Notes: generated by a model from the letters alone, not told the origin. A DNA stretch of 64,000 nt from Lonsdalea populi (GCF_015999465.1 NZ_CP065534.1:3596001-3660000), one strand, 5' to 3'. Shown: positions 11,493-26,072, counted from the first letter of the stretch. A program made the numbers and translations.

Positions 11493-14400
11493 TTACTTGT
11501 CGTCACTGTTGCCGAAACCGGCGTTCAGCAGCTCAGCCAGGTTAGCGGAAGCTTCATCCGCGCTGACCTGAGGTGCAACGACGGGTTCACTCGCCTGACG
11601 GCGACGCATACGATCCTGATGGTATGCATAACCGGTACCGGCCGGGATCAGACGACCCACGATCACGTTCTCTTTCAGGCCGCGCAGTTCATCACGCTTG
11701 CCAGCCACTGCCGCTTCGGTCAGTACGCGGGTCGTTTCCTGGAACGAGGCCGCAGAGATGAAGGACTCGGTCGCCAGAGACGCTTTAGTGATACCCAGCA
11801 AATCGCGGCTGTAGGTTGCCGGCAGCTTGCCGTCGGCTTCCAACTGACGGTTAGCAATCTTGACGCGGGATACTTCAGCCTGTTCGCCTTCCAGGAACTC
11901 AGTGCCACCCGCGCTTTCGATGGTGCCTTTACGCAACATCTGACGAACGATAACTTCGATGTGCTTATCGTTAATCTTAACGCCCTGCAGGCGGTAAACT
12001 TCCTGCACTTCGTTGGTGATGTAACGCGTAACCGCATGCACGCCACGCAGACGCAGAATGTCGTGCGGAGACTCAGGACCATCGGAGATCACGTCACCAC
12101 GTTCAACACGCTCACCTTCGAACACGTTGAGCTGACGCCATTTCGGGATCATCTCTTCGTAAGGATCGCTACCGTCAACCGGCGTGATCACCAGACGGCG
12201 CTTCCCTTTGGTTTCTTTACCGAAGGAAATAATACCGCTGATTTCAGCCAGGATTGCCGGCTCTTTCGGGCGACGGGCTTCGAACAGGTCAGCAACGCGC
12301 GGCAGACCACCGGTGATATCCTTGGTACCGCCGGATTCCTGCGGAATACGGGCCAGGGTGTCACCAGAACCGATTTTCACGCCGTCTTCCAGCTGGACAA
12401 TCGCTTTACCCGGCAGGAAGTACTGAGCCGGCATATCGGTGCCAGGGATCAGAACGTCTTCGCCGTTGTCATCAACGATTTTCAGCGCCGGACGCAGTTC
12501 TTTACCACCACCGGTACGTTCTGCACTGTCCAGAACCACGATGGAGGACAAACCGGTCAGTTCATCAGTCTGACGCGTAATGGTCTGGCCGTCGATCATG
12601 TCGGTGAAGCGAATGTTACCGCTCACTTCCGTGATGACCGGCATGGTGTGCGGATCCCAGTTTGCTACAGTTTCACCACCCGCTACGGCTTCGCCGTCGC
12701 CTTTCGCCATCACAGCACCGTAAGGCACTTTATAGCTTTCTTTAGTACGACCAAATTCGTCGATCAGCGTCAGCTCGGTGTTACGTGAAGTAATCACCAG
12801 TTTGTCAGCGCTGTTCGTTACGTACTTGGCGTTACTCAGTTTCAGCGTACCCTTGTTTTTCACCTGGATACTGGATTCCGCTGCCGCACGAGATGCCGCG
12901 CCACCGATGTGGAAGGTACGCATGGTCAGCTGGGTGCCCGGTTCACCGATGGACTGCGCCGCGATAACCCCGATGGCTTCACCCTTGTTGATGATATGAC
13001 CACGGGCCAGGTCGCGACCGTAACATTTGGCGCACACGCCAAAGTCGGTTTCACAGCTTACGACAGAGCGTACTTTCAGCGAATCGACGGAGTTTTCTTC
13101 CAGCAGGTCACACCACTGTTCGTTCAACAGCGTGTTACGCGGAACCAGAATATCAGCCGTACCCGGTTTGATGACGTCTTCAGCCGTGACACGGCCCAGA
13201 ACACGCTCACGCAGCGGTTCTTTAACATCACCACCTTCGATAACCGGCGTCATCATGATGCCTTCGTGCGTGCCGCAATCGTCTTCCGTCACCACCAGAT
13301 CCTGCGCCACGTCGACTAGACGACGTGTCAGGTAACCGGAGTTCGCGGTTTTCAATGCGGTATCCGCCAGACCTTTACGAGCACCGTGGGTTGAGATGAA
13401 GTACTGGAGTACGTTCAGACCTTCACGGAAGTTCGCGGTGATCGGCGTTTCGATGATGGAGCCATCCGGCTTCGCCATCAGACCACGCATACCCGCCAAC
13501 TGACGAATCTGCGCCGCTGAACCACGCGCACCGGAGTCGGCCATCATAAAGATGCTGTTGAAGGAAACCTGCTGCTCGACAACGCCATCGCGGTTAACCA
13601 CGTCTTCTACAGACAGGTTTTCCATCATCGCCTTGGCAACACGTTCGTTCGCCGCCGCCCAGATATCGATAACTTTGTTGTAGCGCTCGCCCGCGGTGAC
13701 CAGACCAGATTGGAACTGCTCCTGGATCTCGGCGACTTCGGTTTCGGCTTCTTCGATGATCTCGGCTTTCTTCGCTGGGATAACCATGTCGTCGATACCT
13801 ACGGACGCACCAGAGCGCGCAGCGTAAGCAAAACCGGTGTACATGATTTGGTCAGCAAAGATAACGGTCGGCTTCAGACCCAGAATGCGGTAACAGGTGT
13901 TCAGCATTTTGGAGATCGCTTTCTTGCCCAGAGGCTGGTTAACGATCGAGTACGGCAGACCTTTCGGCACGATCATCCACAGAATCGCACGACCAACGGT
14001 CGTATCGATGATGCTGGTCTGATGCGTGGTTTCGCCTTCAATATTCTTGATCTCTTCCGTAATACGCACTTTGACGCGCGCATGAAGAGAAGCCAGACCG
14101 GCACGATAGACGCGTTCAGCTTCTTTCGGCCCGGTCAGAACCATGCCTTCGCCCTTGGCGTTAACACAGTCGCGGGTCATGTAATACAGACCCAATACCA
14201 CGTCCTGAGACGGAACGATAATAGGTTCGCCGTTCGCCGGTGACAGAATGTTGTTGGTAGACATCATCAGCGCACGCGCTTCCAGCTGGGCTTCCAGCGT
14301 CAGCGGTACGTGAACGGCCATCTGGTCACCATCGAAGTCGGCGTTATACGCAGCACATACCAGCGGGTGCAGCTGAATGGCTTTACCTTCGATCAGAACC

Positions 14401-15716
14401 GGTTCAAATGCCTGAATACCCAGACGGTGCAGGGTGGGCGCACGGTTCAGCAGCACCGGGTGTTCGCGGATCACTTCATCCAGGATATCCCATACGACCG
14501 CTTCTTCGCGTTCAACCATTTTCTTGGCGGCTTTGATCGTCGTGGCCAGGCCACGCAGCTCCAGCTTGCCGTAGATGAACGGTTTGAACAGTTCCAGCGC
14601 CATTTTCTTCGGCAGACCGCACTGATGCAGACGCAGGTACGGACCTACGGTGATAACGGAACGACCGGAGTAGTCGACGCGTTTACCCAGCAGGTTCTGA
14701 CGGAAACGACCCTGTTTACCTTTGATCATATCGGCCAAAGATTTCAGCGGACGCTTGTTGGAACCGGTGATGGCACGACCGCGACGGCCGTTATCCAGCA
14801 GCGCATCCACCGCTTCCTGCAGCATACGTTTTTCGTTGCGCACGATAATGTCCGGCGCAGCCAGATCCAGCAGACGTTTCAGACGGTTGTTACGGTTGAT
14901 CACGCGACGGTACAGATCGTTCAGATCCGACGTAGCGAAACGACCGCCGTCCAGCGGAACCAGCGGACGCAGGTCCGGCGGCAGCACAGGCAACACGGTC
15001 AGGATCATCCACTCCGGCTTGTTGCCGGACTGCACGAACGCTTCCAGCAGCTTGATGCGCTTGGTCAGCTTTTTACGTTTGGTTTCGGAGTTGGTTTCGT
15101 TCAGCTCTTCACGCAGCTGTTCGCACTCCTGCTCCAGATCCATGTTTTTCAACAGGGCCTGGACAGCTTCAGCGCCCATCTTGGCGTCGAATTCGTCGCC
15201 AAACTCTTCCAGCGCATCCAGATACTGCTCTTCAGTCAGGATCTGACGCTTTTCAAGGTTGGTCATCCCGCCCTCGATAACCACATAGGATTCGAAGTAC
15301 AGGACGCGTTCGATATCACGCAGCGGCATATCCAGCAGCAAACCGATGCGGGAAGGCAGCGATTTCAGGAACCAGATGTGCGCGGTCGGAGAAGCCAGCT
15401 CGATGTGGCCCATACGCTCACGGCGCACTTTGGTCTGGGTGACTTCAACACCACACTTCTCACAGATAACACCACGGTGCTTCAGGCGTTTGTACTTACC
15501 GCACAGGCACTCGTAATCTTTTACCGGCCCGAAGATGCGGGCGCAGAACAGACCGTCACGTTCTGGTTTGAACGTACGGTAATTAATGGTTTCCGGCTTT
15601 TTAACTTCACCAAAAGACCACGAACGGATCATGTCTGGCGATGCCAGAGCAATTTTGATCGCATCAAACTCTTCGGTCTTAGTTTGCGCTTTCAGAAACT
15701 TTAATAAGTCTTTCAC
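11493..15716 (-). CDS. rpoC: RNA polymerase subunit beta'
   Basis: Largest catalytic subunit of RNA polymerase. I place the start at the GTG at 15716 ([16 protein letters not shown]), with AGGAG eight bases upstream, giving 1407 residues, exactly the E. coli length; an upstream ATG would add 15 residues across the ribosome binding site. The N-terminal zinc cysteines (CLCGKY, CEKCG) and the catalytic NADFDGD motif near residue 458-464 are intact. A short segment around residues 555-575 differs from E. coli. It is cotranscribed with rpoB. Confidence 0.98.
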   Translation of the reverse strand: MKDLLKFLKAQTKTEEFDAIKIALASPDMIRSWSFGEVKKPETINYRTFKPERDGLFCARIFGPVKDYECLCGKYKRLKHRGVICEKCGVEVTQTKVRRERMGHIELASPTAHIWFLKSLPSRIGLLLDMPLRDIERVLYFESYVVIEGGMTNLEKRQILTEEQYLDALEEFGDEFDAKMGAEAVQALLKNMDLEQECEQLREELNETNSETKRKKLTKRIKLLEAFVQSGNKPEWMILTVLPVLPPDLRPLVPLDGGRFATSDLNDLYRRVINRNNRLKRLLDLAAPDIIVRNEKRMLQEAVDALLDNGRRGRAITGSNKRPLKSLADMIKGKQGRFRQNLLGKRVDYSGRSVITVGPYLRLHQCGLPKKMALELFKPFIYGKLELRGLATTIKAAKKMVEREEAVVWDILDEVIREHPVLLNRAPTLHRLGIQAFEPVLIEGKAIQLHPLVCAAYNADFDGDQMAVHVPLTLEAQLEARALMMSTNNILSPANGEPIIVPSQDVVLGLYYMTRDCVNAKGEGMVLTGPKEAERVYRAGLASLHARVKVRITEEIKNIEGETTHQTSIIDTTVGRAILWMIVPKGLPYSIVNQPLGKKAISKMLNTCYRILGLKPTVIFADQIMYTGFAYAARSGASVGIDDMVIPAKKAEIIEEAETEVAEIQEQFQSGLVTAGERYNKVIDIWAAANERVAKAMMENLSVEDVVNRDGVVEQQVSFNSIFMMADSGARGSAAQIRQLAGMRGLMAKPDGSIIETPITANFREGLNVLQYFISTHGARKGLADTALKTANSGYLTRRLVDVAQDLVVTEDDCGTHEGIMMTPVIEGGDVKEPLRERVLGRVTAEDVIKPGTADILVPRNTLLNEQWCDLLEENSVDSLKVRSVVSCETDFGVCAKCYGRDLARGHIINKGEAIGVIAAQSIGEPGTQLTMRTFHIGGAASRAAAESSIQVKNKGTLKLSNAKYVTNSADKLVITSRNTELTLIDEFGRTKESYKVPYGAVMAKGDGEAVAGGETVANWDPHTMPVITEVSGNIRFTDMIDGQTITRQTDELTGLSSIVVLDSAERTGGGKELRPALKIVDDNGEDVLIPGTDMPAQYFLPGKAIVQLEDGVKIGSGDTLARIPQESGGTKDITGGLPRVADLFEARRPKEPAILAEISGIISFGKETKGKRRLVITPVDGSDPYEEMIPKWRQLNVFEGERVERGDVISDGPESPHDILRLRGVHAVTRYITNEVQEVYRLQGVKINDKHIEVIVRQMLRKGTIESAGGTEFLEGEQAEVSRVKIANRQLEADGKLPATYSRDLLGITKASLATESFISAASFQETTRVLTEAAVAGKRDELRGLKENVIVGRLIPAGTGYAYHQDRMRRRQASEPVVAPQVSADEASANLAELLNAGFGNSDDK

Positions 15717-15808
15717 GGATTGGCTCCTGTCGGAGTTAGACCTGTAAGGCACCTGAGTCAAACTCAGGTGCCCCTGTAACGAATGTCAGCAACGCAATCG
15801 GGCTGGTA

Positions 15809-18800
15809 TTACTTTTCTTCCAGCTCGATGTTGATACCCAGCGAGCGGATTTCTTTCAACAGTACGTTGAAGGATTCCGGCATGCCTGGTTCCATCCGGT
15901 GATCGCCATCCACGATGTTTTTATACATCTTGGTACGGCCGTTCACGTCATCGGATTTCACCGTCAGCATTTCCTGCAGGGTATAAGCTGCACCGTAAGC
16001 TTCCAGCGCCCAGACTTCCATCTCACCGAAACGCTGACCACCGAACTGCGCCTTGCCACCCAGCGGCTGCTGAGTCACCAGGCTGTAGGAACCGGTAGAA
16101 CGTGCATGCATCTTGTCATCAACCAAGTGGTTCAGTTTCAGCATGTACATATAGCCCACAGTGACCGGACGTTCGAACTGCTCGCCGGTACGGCCGTCAA
16201 ACAGCGTAATCTGACCGGAAGTCGGCAGATCGCCCAGCTGTAGCAGCGCTTTGATTTCGCTCTCTTTGGCACCGTCGAAGACCGGCGTCGCGATGGGCAT
16301 ACCCTTCTTCAGGTTTTCTGCCAGGCGCAACACTTCTTCATCGGAGAACGTGTTCAAATCCACTTTCTGACGAACGTCGTTACCCAGGTCGTATGCTTTC
16401 TGGATGAACTCACGCAGTTTGTCCGCTTCTTCGCGCTGTTTCAGCATGGTGTTGATCTTGTCACCAATACCTTTAGCAGCCATACCCAGATGGGTTTCCA
16501 GAATCTGACCGATGTTCATACGTGATGGTACGCCCAGCGGGTTCAGTACGATGTCTACCGGCGTACCGTTTTCATCGTAAGGCATATCTTCGATCGGGTT
16601 GATCTTGGAGATAACACCCTTGTTACCGTGACGACCCGCCATCTTATCACCAGGCTGGATCTGACGTTTCACGGCCAGGTACACCTTGACGATTTTCAGC
16701 ACGCCCGGCGCCAGATCATCACCCTGGGTGATTTTGCGGCGTTTAGCTTCGAGTTTCTTCTCAAACTCGTGCTTCAGCTCGTCGTACTGCTCGGCCAGCT
16801 GTTCCAACTGATTCTGTTTTTCTTCATCAGTCAGGCCCAGTTCCAACCAGCGCTCACGCGGCAGCTGATCCAGCTTCGCGGCTTCAAGGCCACCGCTAAC
16901 CAGCACGTCGTGAATACGGGCAAACAGACCGGCTTCGAGGATCTGCAGTTCTTCAGTCAGGTCTTTTTTGGCCTGCTTCAGCTGCATCTCTTCAATTTCC
17001 AGAGCACGTTTGTCTTTTTCAACGCCGTCACGGGTGAAGACCTGAACATCGATAACCGTACCGGAAACGCTGTTAGGCACGCGCAGAGACGAGTCTTTCA
17101 CGTCAGAGGCTTTTTCACCAAAGATGGCGCGCAGCAGTTTCTCTTCCGGAGTCAACTGAGTTTCGCCTTTCGGCGTCACTTTACCGACCAGGATGTCGCC
17201 GCCGGTCACTTCCGCACCGATATAGACGATACCGGACTCATCCAGTTTTGAGAGCGCGGCTTCACCCACGTTCGGGATATCGGCGGTGATCTCTTCAGGC
17301 CCCAGTTTGGTATCACGAGATACGCAAGCCAGTTCCTGGATATGGATAGTCGTAAAGCGATCTTCCTGCACCACGCGTTCGGAGACCAAGATGGAGTCTT
17401 CGAAGTTGTAGCCATTCCACGGCATGAACGCTACACGCATGTTCTGACCCAGCGCCAGTTCACCCAAATCGGTGGACGGCCCATCGGCCAGCACGTCGCC
17501 GCGCTCAATCGGCTCGCCCAGAGACACACATGGCATCTGACTGATGCAGGTGTTCTGGTTGGAACGGGTATATTTGGTCAGGTTGTAGATGTCAATGCCG
17601 GCTTCCCCAGGATACATTTCATCCGGGTTAACGTTGATGACAATACGTGATGCATCGACGTACTGAACCGTACCGCCGCGTTTCGCCACTGCGGTCACAC
17701 CGGAGTCGACCGCTACCGCGCGTTCCATACCGGTGCCTACCAGCGGCTTGTCGGCGCGCAGAGTAGGAACGGCCTGGCGTTGCATGTTCGCACCCATCAA
17801 GGCACGGTTGGCATCATCGTGTTCCAGGAACGGGATAAGGGATGCACCGACGGAAACCACCTGCTGGGTGGAAACGTCCATGTATTCAACCTGATCGCGG
17901 CTGAACAAGCTGGACTCGCCTTTGTTACGGCAGGTCACCAGCTCATCAATGAAGTGGCCTTCCTCGTCCAAATTGGTGTTCGCCTGAGCGATGACGAAGT
18001 TGCCTTCTTCAATCGCAGACAGGTAATGAATCTCATCGGTCACAACGCCGTCGCGAACCAAACGATAAGGGGTTTCCAGGAAACCATATTCGTTGGTCTG
18101 CGCATAAACGGACAAGAAGTTGATCAGACCGATGTTCGGACCTTCCGGCGTTTCGATAGGACATACGCGACCATAGTGAGTCGGATGTACGTCTCGAACT
18201 TCAAAGCCGGCGCGTTCACGGGTCAAACCGCCTGGGCCCAATGCGGAAATACGACGTTTATGCGTAATTTCAGACAGCGGGTTGTTCTGGTCCATAAACT
18301 GGGACAGCTGGCTGGAACCGAAGAACTCTTTCACCGCAGCCGAAATCGGCTTGGCGTTGATCATGTCCTGCGGCATCAGCGTGTCGAGGTCGCCCAGAGA
18401 AAGGCGTTCTTTAACAGCACGTTCGACACGGACCAGACCTACGCGGAACTGGTTTTCAGCCATTTCACCGACGGAACGAATACGACGGTTGCCCAGGTGG
18501 TCGATGTCATCCACTTCGCCTTTACCATTACGGATATCGATGAGTTTCTTCATCACATCAATAATGTCTTCTTTGCTCAGGATACCGGAACCTTCGATTT
18601 CCTCACGCAGCAAAGAGCGGTTGAACTTCATTCGACCAACTGCGGACAAATCATAACGATCTTCGGAGAAGAACAGATTTTCAAAAAGGCTTTCAGCCGC
18701 TTCGCGTGTCGGTGGCTCACCCGGACGCATCATGCGGTAGATCTCAACCAACGCGCTCAAGCGATCGTGAGTTGGATCGACGCGTACGGTCTCGGAGATG

Positions 18801-19837
18801 TAAGGACCGTGGTCCAGATCGTTGGTGAACAGCGTTTCGATTTGCTTGTGACCGGACTGGCTAAGTTTGGCCAGCAGATCCAGTGACAGCTCCATGTTCG
18901 CATTCGCGAGCACTTCACCCGTGCTTTCATCAACGTAATCTTTCGCCAGCACTTTTCCGGCAATGTATTCCACCGGAACTTCAATGCTTTCAATGCCGTC
19001 TTTTTCCAACTGACGGATGTGACGAGCCGTAATACGACGACCTTTCTCGACGTATACCTTGCCATTGGCTTCGATATCGAAGGAAGCCGTGTCACCACGC
19101 AGACGTTCTGGAACCAACTCCATCAATAGCTTGTTACCATTGATTTCATAGACAATTTTGTCAAAGAACAGGCCCAAAATGTCTTCGGTAGAGAAGTTTA
19201 GTGCACGTAGGATAATCGTCGCAGGCAATTTACGACGACGGTCGATACGGACAAACAGGTTATCTTTCGGATCGAATTCGAAATCCAGCCAAGAACCGCG
19301 ATAGGGAATAATACGCGCGTTATACAGCACCTTACCTGATGAGTGGGTTTTGCCCTTGTCGCTGTCAAAGAATACGCCCGGGCTACGATGCAGCTGAGAA
19401 ACGATAACGCGCTCAGTACCGTTTATCACGAAGGTACCGTTGTCGGTCATGAGCGGAATTTCGCCCATGTACACTTCTTGTTCTTTAATATCTTTAACGG
19501 TGCCTTCTGGCGCTTCACGCTCGTAGATCACCAGACGCAGCTTAACGCGTAACGGCGCAGAGAATGTGACGCCGCGGATCTGGCATTCTTTGACGTCAAA
19601 TACCGGCTCGCCAAGGCGATAGCTCACATACTGCAGCTCGGAATTACCGCTATAGCTTTTGATAGGAAATACAGAACGGAATGCGGCTTCCAGACCGTAC
19701 TGACCTTCCGGATCTTGCTCGATGAATTTCTGGAACGAGTCAAGCTGGATAGAAAGGAGATAAGGCACGTCCAGAACTTGCGGACGCTTACCAAAGTCCT
19801 TACGAATACGTTTTTTCTCGGTATAGGAGTAAACCAT
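15809..19837 (-). CDS. rpoB: RNA polymerase subunit beta
   Basis: Second-largest RNA polymerase subunit, 1342 residues like E. coli, starting [16 protein letters not shown]. The rifampicin-binding region reads [20 protein letters not shown] with the wild-type residues at the classical resistance positions, so the sequence is of the rifampicin-sensitive type. It is separated from rplL by a 331-base spacer with an attenuator and an RNase III hairpin, and from rpoC by 92 bases. Confidence 0.99.
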   Translation of the reverse strand: MVYSYTEKKRIRKDFGKRPQVLDVPYLLSIQLDSFQKFIEQDPEGQYGLEAAFRSVFPIKSYSGNSELQYVSYRLGEPVFDVKECQIRGVTFSAPLRVKLRLVIYEREAPEGTVKDIKEQEVYMGEIPLMTDNGTFVINGTERVIVSQLHRSPGVFFDSDKGKTHSSGKVLYNARIIPYRGSWLDFEFDPKDNLFVRIDRRRKLPATIILRALNFSTEDILGLFFDKIVYEINGNKLLMELVPERLRGDTASFDIEANGKVYVEKGRRITARHIRQLEKDGIESIEVPVEYIAGKVLAKDYVDESTGEVLANANMELSLDLLAKLSQSGHKQIETLFTNDLDHGPYISETVRVDPTHDRLSALVEIYRMMRPGEPPTREAAESLFENLFFSEDRYDLSAVGRMKFNRSLLREEIEGSGILSKEDIIDVMKKLIDIRNGKGEVDDIDHLGNRRIRSVGEMAENQFRVGLVRVERAVKERLSLGDLDTLMPQDMINAKPISAAVKEFFGSSQLSQFMDQNNPLSEITHKRRISALGPGGLTRERAGFEVRDVHPTHYGRVCPIETPEGPNIGLINFLSVYAQTNEYGFLETPYRLVRDGVVTDEIHYLSAIEEGNFVIAQANTNLDEEGHFIDELVTCRNKGESSLFSRDQVEYMDVSTQQVVSVGASLIPFLEHDDANRALMGANMQRQAVPTLRADKPLVGTGMERAVAVDSGVTAVAKRGGTVQYVDASRIVINVNPDEMYPGEAGIDIYNLTKYTRSNQNTCISQMPCVSLGEPIERGDVLADGPSTDLGELALGQNMRVAFMPWNGYNFEDSILVSERVVQEDRFTTIHIQELACVSRDTKLGPEEITADIPNVGEAALSKLDESGIVYIGAEVTGGDILVGKVTPKGETQLTPEEKLLRAIFGEKASDVKDSSLRVPNSVSGTVIDVQVFTRDGVEKDKRALEIEEMQLKQAKKDLTEELQILEAGLFARIHDVLVSGGLEAAKLDQLPRERWLELGLTDEEKQNQLEQLAEQYDELKHEFEKKLEAKRRKITQGDDLAPGVLKIVKVYLAVKRQIQPGDKMAGRHGNKGVISKINPIEDMPYDENGTPVDIVLNPLGVPSRMNIGQILETHLGMAAKGIGDKINTMLKQREEADKLREFIQKAYDLGNDVRQKVDLNTFSDEEVLRLAENLKKGMPIATPVFDGAKESEIKALLQLGDLPTSGQITLFDGRTGEQFERPVTVGYMYMLKLNHLVDDKMHARSTGSYSLVTQQPLGGKAQFGGQRFGEMEVWALEAYGAAYTLQEMLTVKSDDVNGRTKMYKNIVDGDHRMEPGMPESFNVLLKEIRSLGINIELEEK

Positions 19838-19921
19838 AGGGTTCCTCAGCTCGCTGAAAAGTAGAACCTCTCTGTCCGTCCTAAAATAAAGGACAGTTCA
19901 TGCAACACCATTTATATCGAT

Positions 19922-19942
19922 CGAAAAGTGGAACACTTTTCG
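19922..19942. repeat. Perfect inverted repeat in the rpoB leader
   Basis: Arms CGAAAAGTG (19922-19930) and CACTTTTCG (19934-19942) flank three bases. It lies about 80 bases before the rpoB start. I do not know an E. coli equivalent at this position. Confidence 0.6.
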
Positions 19943-19951
19943 CAATACTTG

Positions 19952-20037
19952 TTTCTATCACTCTTAAATCATTTCGCTGCATTTGCTTCGACGGCCAAAG
20001 CGGCTGGCGATGCAGTATATTAAGTCGTCGATAGAAA
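19952..20037 (-). promoter_or_regulatory. RNase III processing hairpin between rplL and rpoB
   Basis: TTTCTATC at 19952-19959 pairs with GATAGAAA at 20030-20037, and the arms continue pairing inward (ACTCTTAAATC with the AGTATATTAAGTCGTC side). On the RNA strand it reads TTTCTATCGACGACTTAATATACTGC in pieces, the same sequence as the E. coli rplL-rpoB RNase III site. Confidence 0.75.
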
Positions 20038-20095
20038 AAAATATTGTGGGTTAATCAATGGTCAAATAGTGTGAAACACCAATGATTCCCTACAG

Positions 20096-20152
20096 CGCAA
20101 AAAGGCTGGTGACTAAAAAGCCACCAGCCATCAGCCTGATTAATCAGGCTGC
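20096..20152 (-). terminator. Attenuator (partial terminator) after rplL
   Basis: GGCTGGTG at 20104-20111 pairs with CACCAGCC at 20122-20129; on the minus strand this is followed by TTTTTGCGC. It matches the E. coli rplL-rpoB attenuator. Next to it, at 20133-20152, is the perfect 20-base palindrome CAGCCTGATTAATCAGGCTG. Together they let only part of the transcription enter rpoBC. Confidence 0.8.
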
Positions 20153-20168
20153 AACCTGTAAGTTAAAT

Positions 20169-20537
20169 TTATTTAACTTCAACAGAAGCACCAGCTTCTT
20201 CCAGGGCTTTCTTCAGAGCTTCAGCGTCGTCTTTGCTGATGGCTTCTTTCAGAACTGCCGGAGCAGATTCTACCAGGTCTTTAGCTTCTTTCAGACCCAG
20301 GCCAGTCGCGCTACGAACTGCTTTGATAACTGCAACTTTGTTGCCGCCAACTGCAGACAGAACAACGTCGAACTCAGTTTTCTCTTCAGCGGCTTCAGCC
20401 GGGCCAGCAGCAGCAACAGCTACGGCGGCAGCAGCAGAAACACCGAATTTTTCTTCCATTGCGGAAACCAGTTCAACAACGTCCATTACAGACATAGCTG
20501 CTACTGCTTCCAGAATTTGATCTTTAGTGATAGACAT
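20169..20537 (-). CDS. rplL: Ribosomal protein L7/L12
   Basis: Acidic stalk protein of the 50S subunit that recruits translation factors, 122 residues. The N-terminal dimer domain ([15 protein letters not shown]) is followed by an alanine-rich hinge (about residues 36-52) and the C-terminal factor-binding domain ([20 protein letters not shown]). It follows rplJ with a 68-base gap, and the attenuator follows it. Confidence 0.98.
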   Translation of the reverse strand: MSITKDQILEAVAAMSVMDVVELVSAMEEKFGVSAAAAVAVAAAGPAEAAEEKTEFDVVLSAVGGNKVAVIKAVRSATGLGLKEAKDLVESAPAVLKEAISKDDAEALKKALEEAGASVEVK

Positions 20538-20605
20538 AACAATTGTTCCTAAGAATCAGAAATAGTTTATACGTTAGCAAACACGATGCCAGTAAAAAGG
20601 GACGA

Positions 20606-21103
20606 TTAAGCCGCTTCTTTCTGATCGCGTACGGCAGCCAGTGTGCGAACCAGTTTGCCGGCAGCGGCTTCTTTCATGGTCGACATCAGACGTGCCAGTG
20701 CTTCTTCGTAAGTCGGCAAGGTTGCCAGACGGTCAATTTGAGCCGCCGGAATCAACTCGCCGTTAAAGGCTGCAGCTTTGACCTCGAATTTTGCATTCGC
20801 TTTCGCAAACTCTTTGAACAGACGAGCGGCAGCGCCCGGGTGTTCCATTGAGTATGCAATCAGGGTCGGACCGACAAACGTGTCTTTCAGGCACTCAAAT
20901 TCAGTACCTTCAACTGAGCGACGCAGCAGCGTGTTACGAACAACACGCATGTATACGCCAGCTTCACGACCTGCTTTACGCAGTTCAGTCATTTTATCTA
21001 CGGTAACGCCACGAGAATCCGCAACAACCGCAGACTGCGCGCCTTTGGCTACTTCGCTGACTTCAGCAACAATCGCTTGTTTGTCTTGAAGATTTAATGC
21101 CAT
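20606..21103 (-). CDS. rplJ: Ribosomal protein L10
   Basis: Stalk base protein that anchors L7/L12 dimers on 23S rRNA, 165 residues as in E. coli. It starts [22 protein letters not shown] and has the [18 protein letters not shown] segment of the RNA-binding domain, with a C-terminal helix for L7/L12. In E. coli the L10-L12 complex represses its own translation by binding the leader, and a matching leader is seen upstream. Confidence 0.98.
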   Translation of the reverse strand: MALNLQDKQAIVAEVSEVAKGAQSAVVADSRGVTVDKMTELRKAGREAGVYMRVVRNTLLRRSVEGTEFECLKDTFVGPTLIAYSMEHPGAAARLFKEFAKANAKFEVKAAAFNGELIPAAQIDRLATLPTYEEALARLMSTMKEAAAGKLVRTLAAVRDQKEAA

Positions 21104-21300
21104 TAGCTTTTGCTCCTGGATTTAGCCGGAGAAATCTCCGGAACTCACTTCACCTGTAGCCAAAACGACCAACAGGCGTAACACACGGTGAGCAGAATCC
21201 AGCAAAGACAAGTCAAACTTTTCTTCAGGCTCTGTCACCGTCTACGCAGGAAAATTAAGTCTCTCTCGAAACACCTGCGGTCTTGGACGGAGGCCTGGAT
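21104..21300 (-). promoter_or_regulatory. L10 mRNA leader (autoregulatory)
   Basis: The long untranslated leader of rplJ resembles the E. coli L10 leader: it contains CCTGCGTAGACGGTGACAG and the GCTCACCGTGTGTTACGCC segment, which bracket the L10-L12 binding fold, then CCGGAGATTTCTCCGG close to the start codon. It has no open reading frame of its own. Boundaries are approximate. Confidence 0.65.
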
Positions 21301-21361
21301 CAGGCCAGGCTCCAACCGAAAATTCTTCTTTCGTCCCACAAGTGGAACAATGCGGCGTGGG

Positions 21362-21390
21362 ATTATAAAGAAATCCAGCACCGCAGTAAA
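21362..21390 (-). promoter_or_regulatory. rplJ promoter
   Basis: On the minus strand TTTACT (21385-21390) is followed after 17 bases by TATAAT (21362-21367) with CCCACG downstream. This is the position of the PL10 promoter in E. coli, just after rplA. Confidence 0.7.
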
Positions 21391-21405
21391 GAGGAACAAA
21401 AGCTA

Positions 21406-22542
<1,137 letters not shown>

Positions 22543-22643
22543 TTAACTTTCCTCGAATGGGTGATAGCGCTTCGGTTAGCGAAGCTCCCCGCAGTGATAA
22601 AAACGTTTTACACGTCAACAGACGCATAAAATAAAGGCGCGAA

Positions 22644-22672
22644 ATAGTAGTCTATTTTTGCGCCATATACAA
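22644..22672 (-). promoter_or_regulatory. rplK promoter
   Basis: On the minus strand TTGTAT (22667-22672) is followed after exactly 17 bases by TACTAT (22644-22649), with a GCGC discriminator typical of stringently controlled promoters. It lies in the nusG-rplK gap, where E. coli has PL11. Confidence 0.75.
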
Positions 22673-22701
22673 GCAGAAATTCTTAGCGGTAAACGCTCAA
22701 A

Positions 22702-23247
22702 TCAGCCTTTTTCTACCTGTGCGAAATCCAGTTCAACTGGAGTCGCGCGGCCGAAGATAGAGACGGACACTTTCAGGCGGCTTTTCTCGTAATCCACTTC
22801 TTCAACAACGCCGTTGAAGTCTGCGAATGGACCATCGTTGACGCGGACCATTTCACCCGGCTCAAACAGGGTTTTCGGACGCGGTTTGTCACCCACCTGC
22901 TGCAGGCGGTTCATGATGGCATCAGCTTCTTTATCGCTAATCGGCGCCGGACGGTCAGAAGTACCGCCGATGAAGCCCATTACGCGTGGGACGCTACGGA
23001 CCAAATGCCAGCTGGCATCTTCCATTACCATCTGCACTAGCACATAGCCCGGAAAGAATTTGCGTTCGCTTTTGCGACGCTGTCCGCCACGGATCTCCAC
23101 TACTTCTTCAGTAGGGACCATCACTTCACCAAACAGATCTTCCATGTTGTGAAGTTTAATGTGTTCACGCAGCGACTGAGCGACGCGACCTTCAAAGCCA
23201 GAAAACGCCTGAACGACGTACCAACGTTTCTTTGGAGCTTCAGACAT
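22702..23247 (-). CDS. nusG: Transcription elongation and antitermination factor NusG
   Basis: Binds RNA polymerase through its N-terminal domain ([19 protein letters not shown]) and links it to Rho or to ribosomal protein S10 through the C-terminal KOW domain ([19 protein letters not shown], about residues 124-142). It has 181 residues. It begins one base after the secE stop, so secE and nusG form an operon. It also acts in rRNA antitermination at the boxA sites seen further along. Confidence 0.98.
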   Translation of the reverse strand: MSEAPKKRWYVVQAFSGFEGRVAQSLREHIKLHNMEDLFGEVMVPTEEVVEIRGGQRRKSERKFFPGYVLVQMVMEDASWHLVRSVPRVMGFIGGTSDRPAPISDKEADAIMNRLQQVGDKPRPKTLFEPGEMVRVNDGPFADFNGVVEEVDYEKSRLKVSVSIFGRATPVELDFAQVEKG

Positions 23248-23248
23248 C

Positions 23249-23632
23249 TTAAAACCTCAGGCCAGTAATAAACGATACTAAACGGACCAGAATACCATCC
23301 AGTCCCCACAAAATCAGTGACATGACGGCAGTTACCGCAGCAACGATCAGCGTGGTATGTAGCGTTTCCTGACGAGTCGGCCATATGACTTTTCGAACCT
23401 CAGTACGAGCTTCACGCGCAAACAGAACGGTCGCTTTACCTTTCGTCGTCAATAACGCTATGCCACCCGCAACAGCGATCAGGATAACAACAGCCAATGC
23501 TCGCAGAGGCAGGCTCAACTCACGGTAATAATAATTACCGACAACCGCCGCAACCAGTAAAACAGCGACGATCAGCCATTTCAGCATCTCAAGGCCACGT
23601 CCACTACCCTGAGCTTCGGTATTCGCACTCAT
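23249..23632 (-). CDS. secE: Preprotein translocase subunit SecE
   Basis: Small integral membrane subunit of the SecYEG channel. I take the ATG at 23632 ([15 protein letters not shown]) giving 127 residues, the E. coli length, rather than an in-frame start five codons earlier. Two N-terminal membrane segments (about residues 18-36 and 44-62) precede the essential third segment near the C-terminus; the amphipathic [13 protein letters not shown] motif lies between. Confidence 0.97.
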   Translation of the reverse strand: MSANTEAQGSGRGLEMLKWLIVAVLLVAAVVGNYYYRELSLPLRALAVVILIAVAGGIALLTTKGKATVLFAREARTEVRKVIWPTRQETLHTTLIVAAVTAVMSLILWGLDGILVRLVSFITGLRF

Positions 23633-23742
23633 AAACCAACCTGTCACAATGATTCAGACAAATAATTTTGCCCAGCATGAAGGGCAAACCAAACCGAATG
23701 CTACCTATAAAGGGAAAATTCGGGATTACGCCGTTTATACAG

Positions 23743-23791
23743 AGCCTATCTCACCAATGATTATACTTCACAATCGCTGATGAGATAGGTT
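23743..23791 (-). promoter_or_regulatory. secE promoter region with inverted repeat
   Basis: Arms CCTATCTCA (23745-23753) and TGAGATAGG (23781-23789) flank a loop that contains TATAAT on the minus strand (23760-23765). No good -35 is seen at the right distance. The region 23633-23865 otherwise holds only the tuf terminator. Confidence 0.4.
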
Positions 23792-23809
23792 CTACCCTGA
23801 CAGCGTAGA

Positions 23810-23835
23810 AAAAGGGCATCAAATGATGCCCTTTT
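23810..23835 (-). terminator. Intrinsic terminator of tuf
   Basis: AAAAGGGCATC and GATGCCCTTTT flank a short AAAT loop just beyond the tuf stop. On the minus strand the stem is followed by a T-run. It separates the tRNA-tuf transcript from secE-nusG. Confidence 0.9.
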
Positions 23836-23865
23836 ATCGCGTGTTGCGTCAAATCTTATCAGCAA

Positions 23866-25086
<1,221 letters not shown>

Positions 25087-25154
25087 TCACCACATCAACC
25101 AAGCAATTACTTGCTGAGCTTAACAAAAGGAAATCAGGAGGAATATAAAAGGAG

Positions 25155-25230
25155 TGGTGCTGATAGGCAGATTCGAACTGCCGACCTCACCCTTACCAAG
25201 GGTGCGCTCTACCAACTGAGCTATATCAGC
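25155..25230 (-). tRNA. thrT: tRNA-Thr (GGU anticodon)
   Basis: 76-base tRNA including the encoded CCA, read GCTGATATAGCTCAG onwards, with GGT at the anticodon in CTTGGTAAG and a normal GTTCGAATC T-loop. It is the last tRNA before tuf. Confidence 0.97.
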
Positions 25231-25240
25231 ACATCTAATA

Positions 25241-25315
<75 letters not shown>

Positions 25316-25546
25316 ATCCTGGAACTCGGCTACCTGATTTCTTTATAGGGTCAAAAACCCCAGCATATATTACATCCATGCCGTGATTTTTCCGATCCGA
25401 TTTTTGATACACAGATCGTTTTGATCCTGTTTACAGGATTGAATTAATGGTGGGAGATGGAAGATTTGCCACGCAACTCCTCACCTTCACCAACATGATA
25501 CTTGCTGCTTTATCACGTTGATTCAACCATTTCTCATGGCTTGAAT

Positions 25547-25631
<85 letters not shown>

Positions 25632-25646
25632 AGGTTGTGTACTTGA

Positions 25647-25722
<76 letters not shown>

Positions 25723-25736
25723 ATCAAGTGCTGCGC

Positions 25737-25765
25737 ATTCTAGGTAGAGTGGCCGGTCTATGCAA
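25737..25765 (-). promoter_or_regulatory. Promoter of the tRNA-tuf operon
   Basis: On the minus strand TTGCAT (25760-25765) is followed after 17 bases by TAGAAT (25737-25742) and a GCGC discriminator, the pattern of stringently controlled stable-RNA promoters. The AT-rich stretch upstream (25766-25860) would suit Fis sites, but I did not assign any. Confidence 0.8.
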
Positions 25766-26072
25766 CAAAAAAATTGCTTAAAATGCACTACCGCTTAGAT
25801 TTTGCACATTTTTGGACATTCTTTTGCATAAGCGTTAGCAATTCGTGCAAATATGCATCACGCTACCGGCGTCAGCCGTATTTTCCTCAAGGCTAAATCA
25901 GACCTTCTCCCATCACTTCGTCTTCATTAGACCAGCAAGCCACGGTCATCCAAGGCACTTTCGTTATATCACTTACTCAAAACCCAATAGATTATGACGA
26001 CAGTGGTATGTTTTTTGCTCATTAATGGTTAATAGGCTATCCGCCGCCGCTTGCTTTCGCAGGAGATGCTTC
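25766..26072. other. Spacer upstream of the tRNA-tuf promoter
   Basis: This non-coding stretch has an AT-rich part next to the promoter and otherwise no clear gene or repeat. Confidence 0.5.

Larger units (their letters stand above)
19838..20168 (-). other. rplL-rpoB intergenic region
   Basis: This spacer has no gene. Read on the minus strand it holds, in order, a perfect palindrome and the attenuator hairpin just after rplL, a long hairpin matching the known RNase III processing site, and a short perfect inverted repeat before the rpoB ribosome binding site. It sets the relative yield of L7/L12 and the beta subunits. Confidence 0.8.

Noticed and set aside
14310-15704. 464-codon frame antisense to rpoC
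   Set aside because: Its composition is the mirror of rpoC codon use, and there is no start signal.
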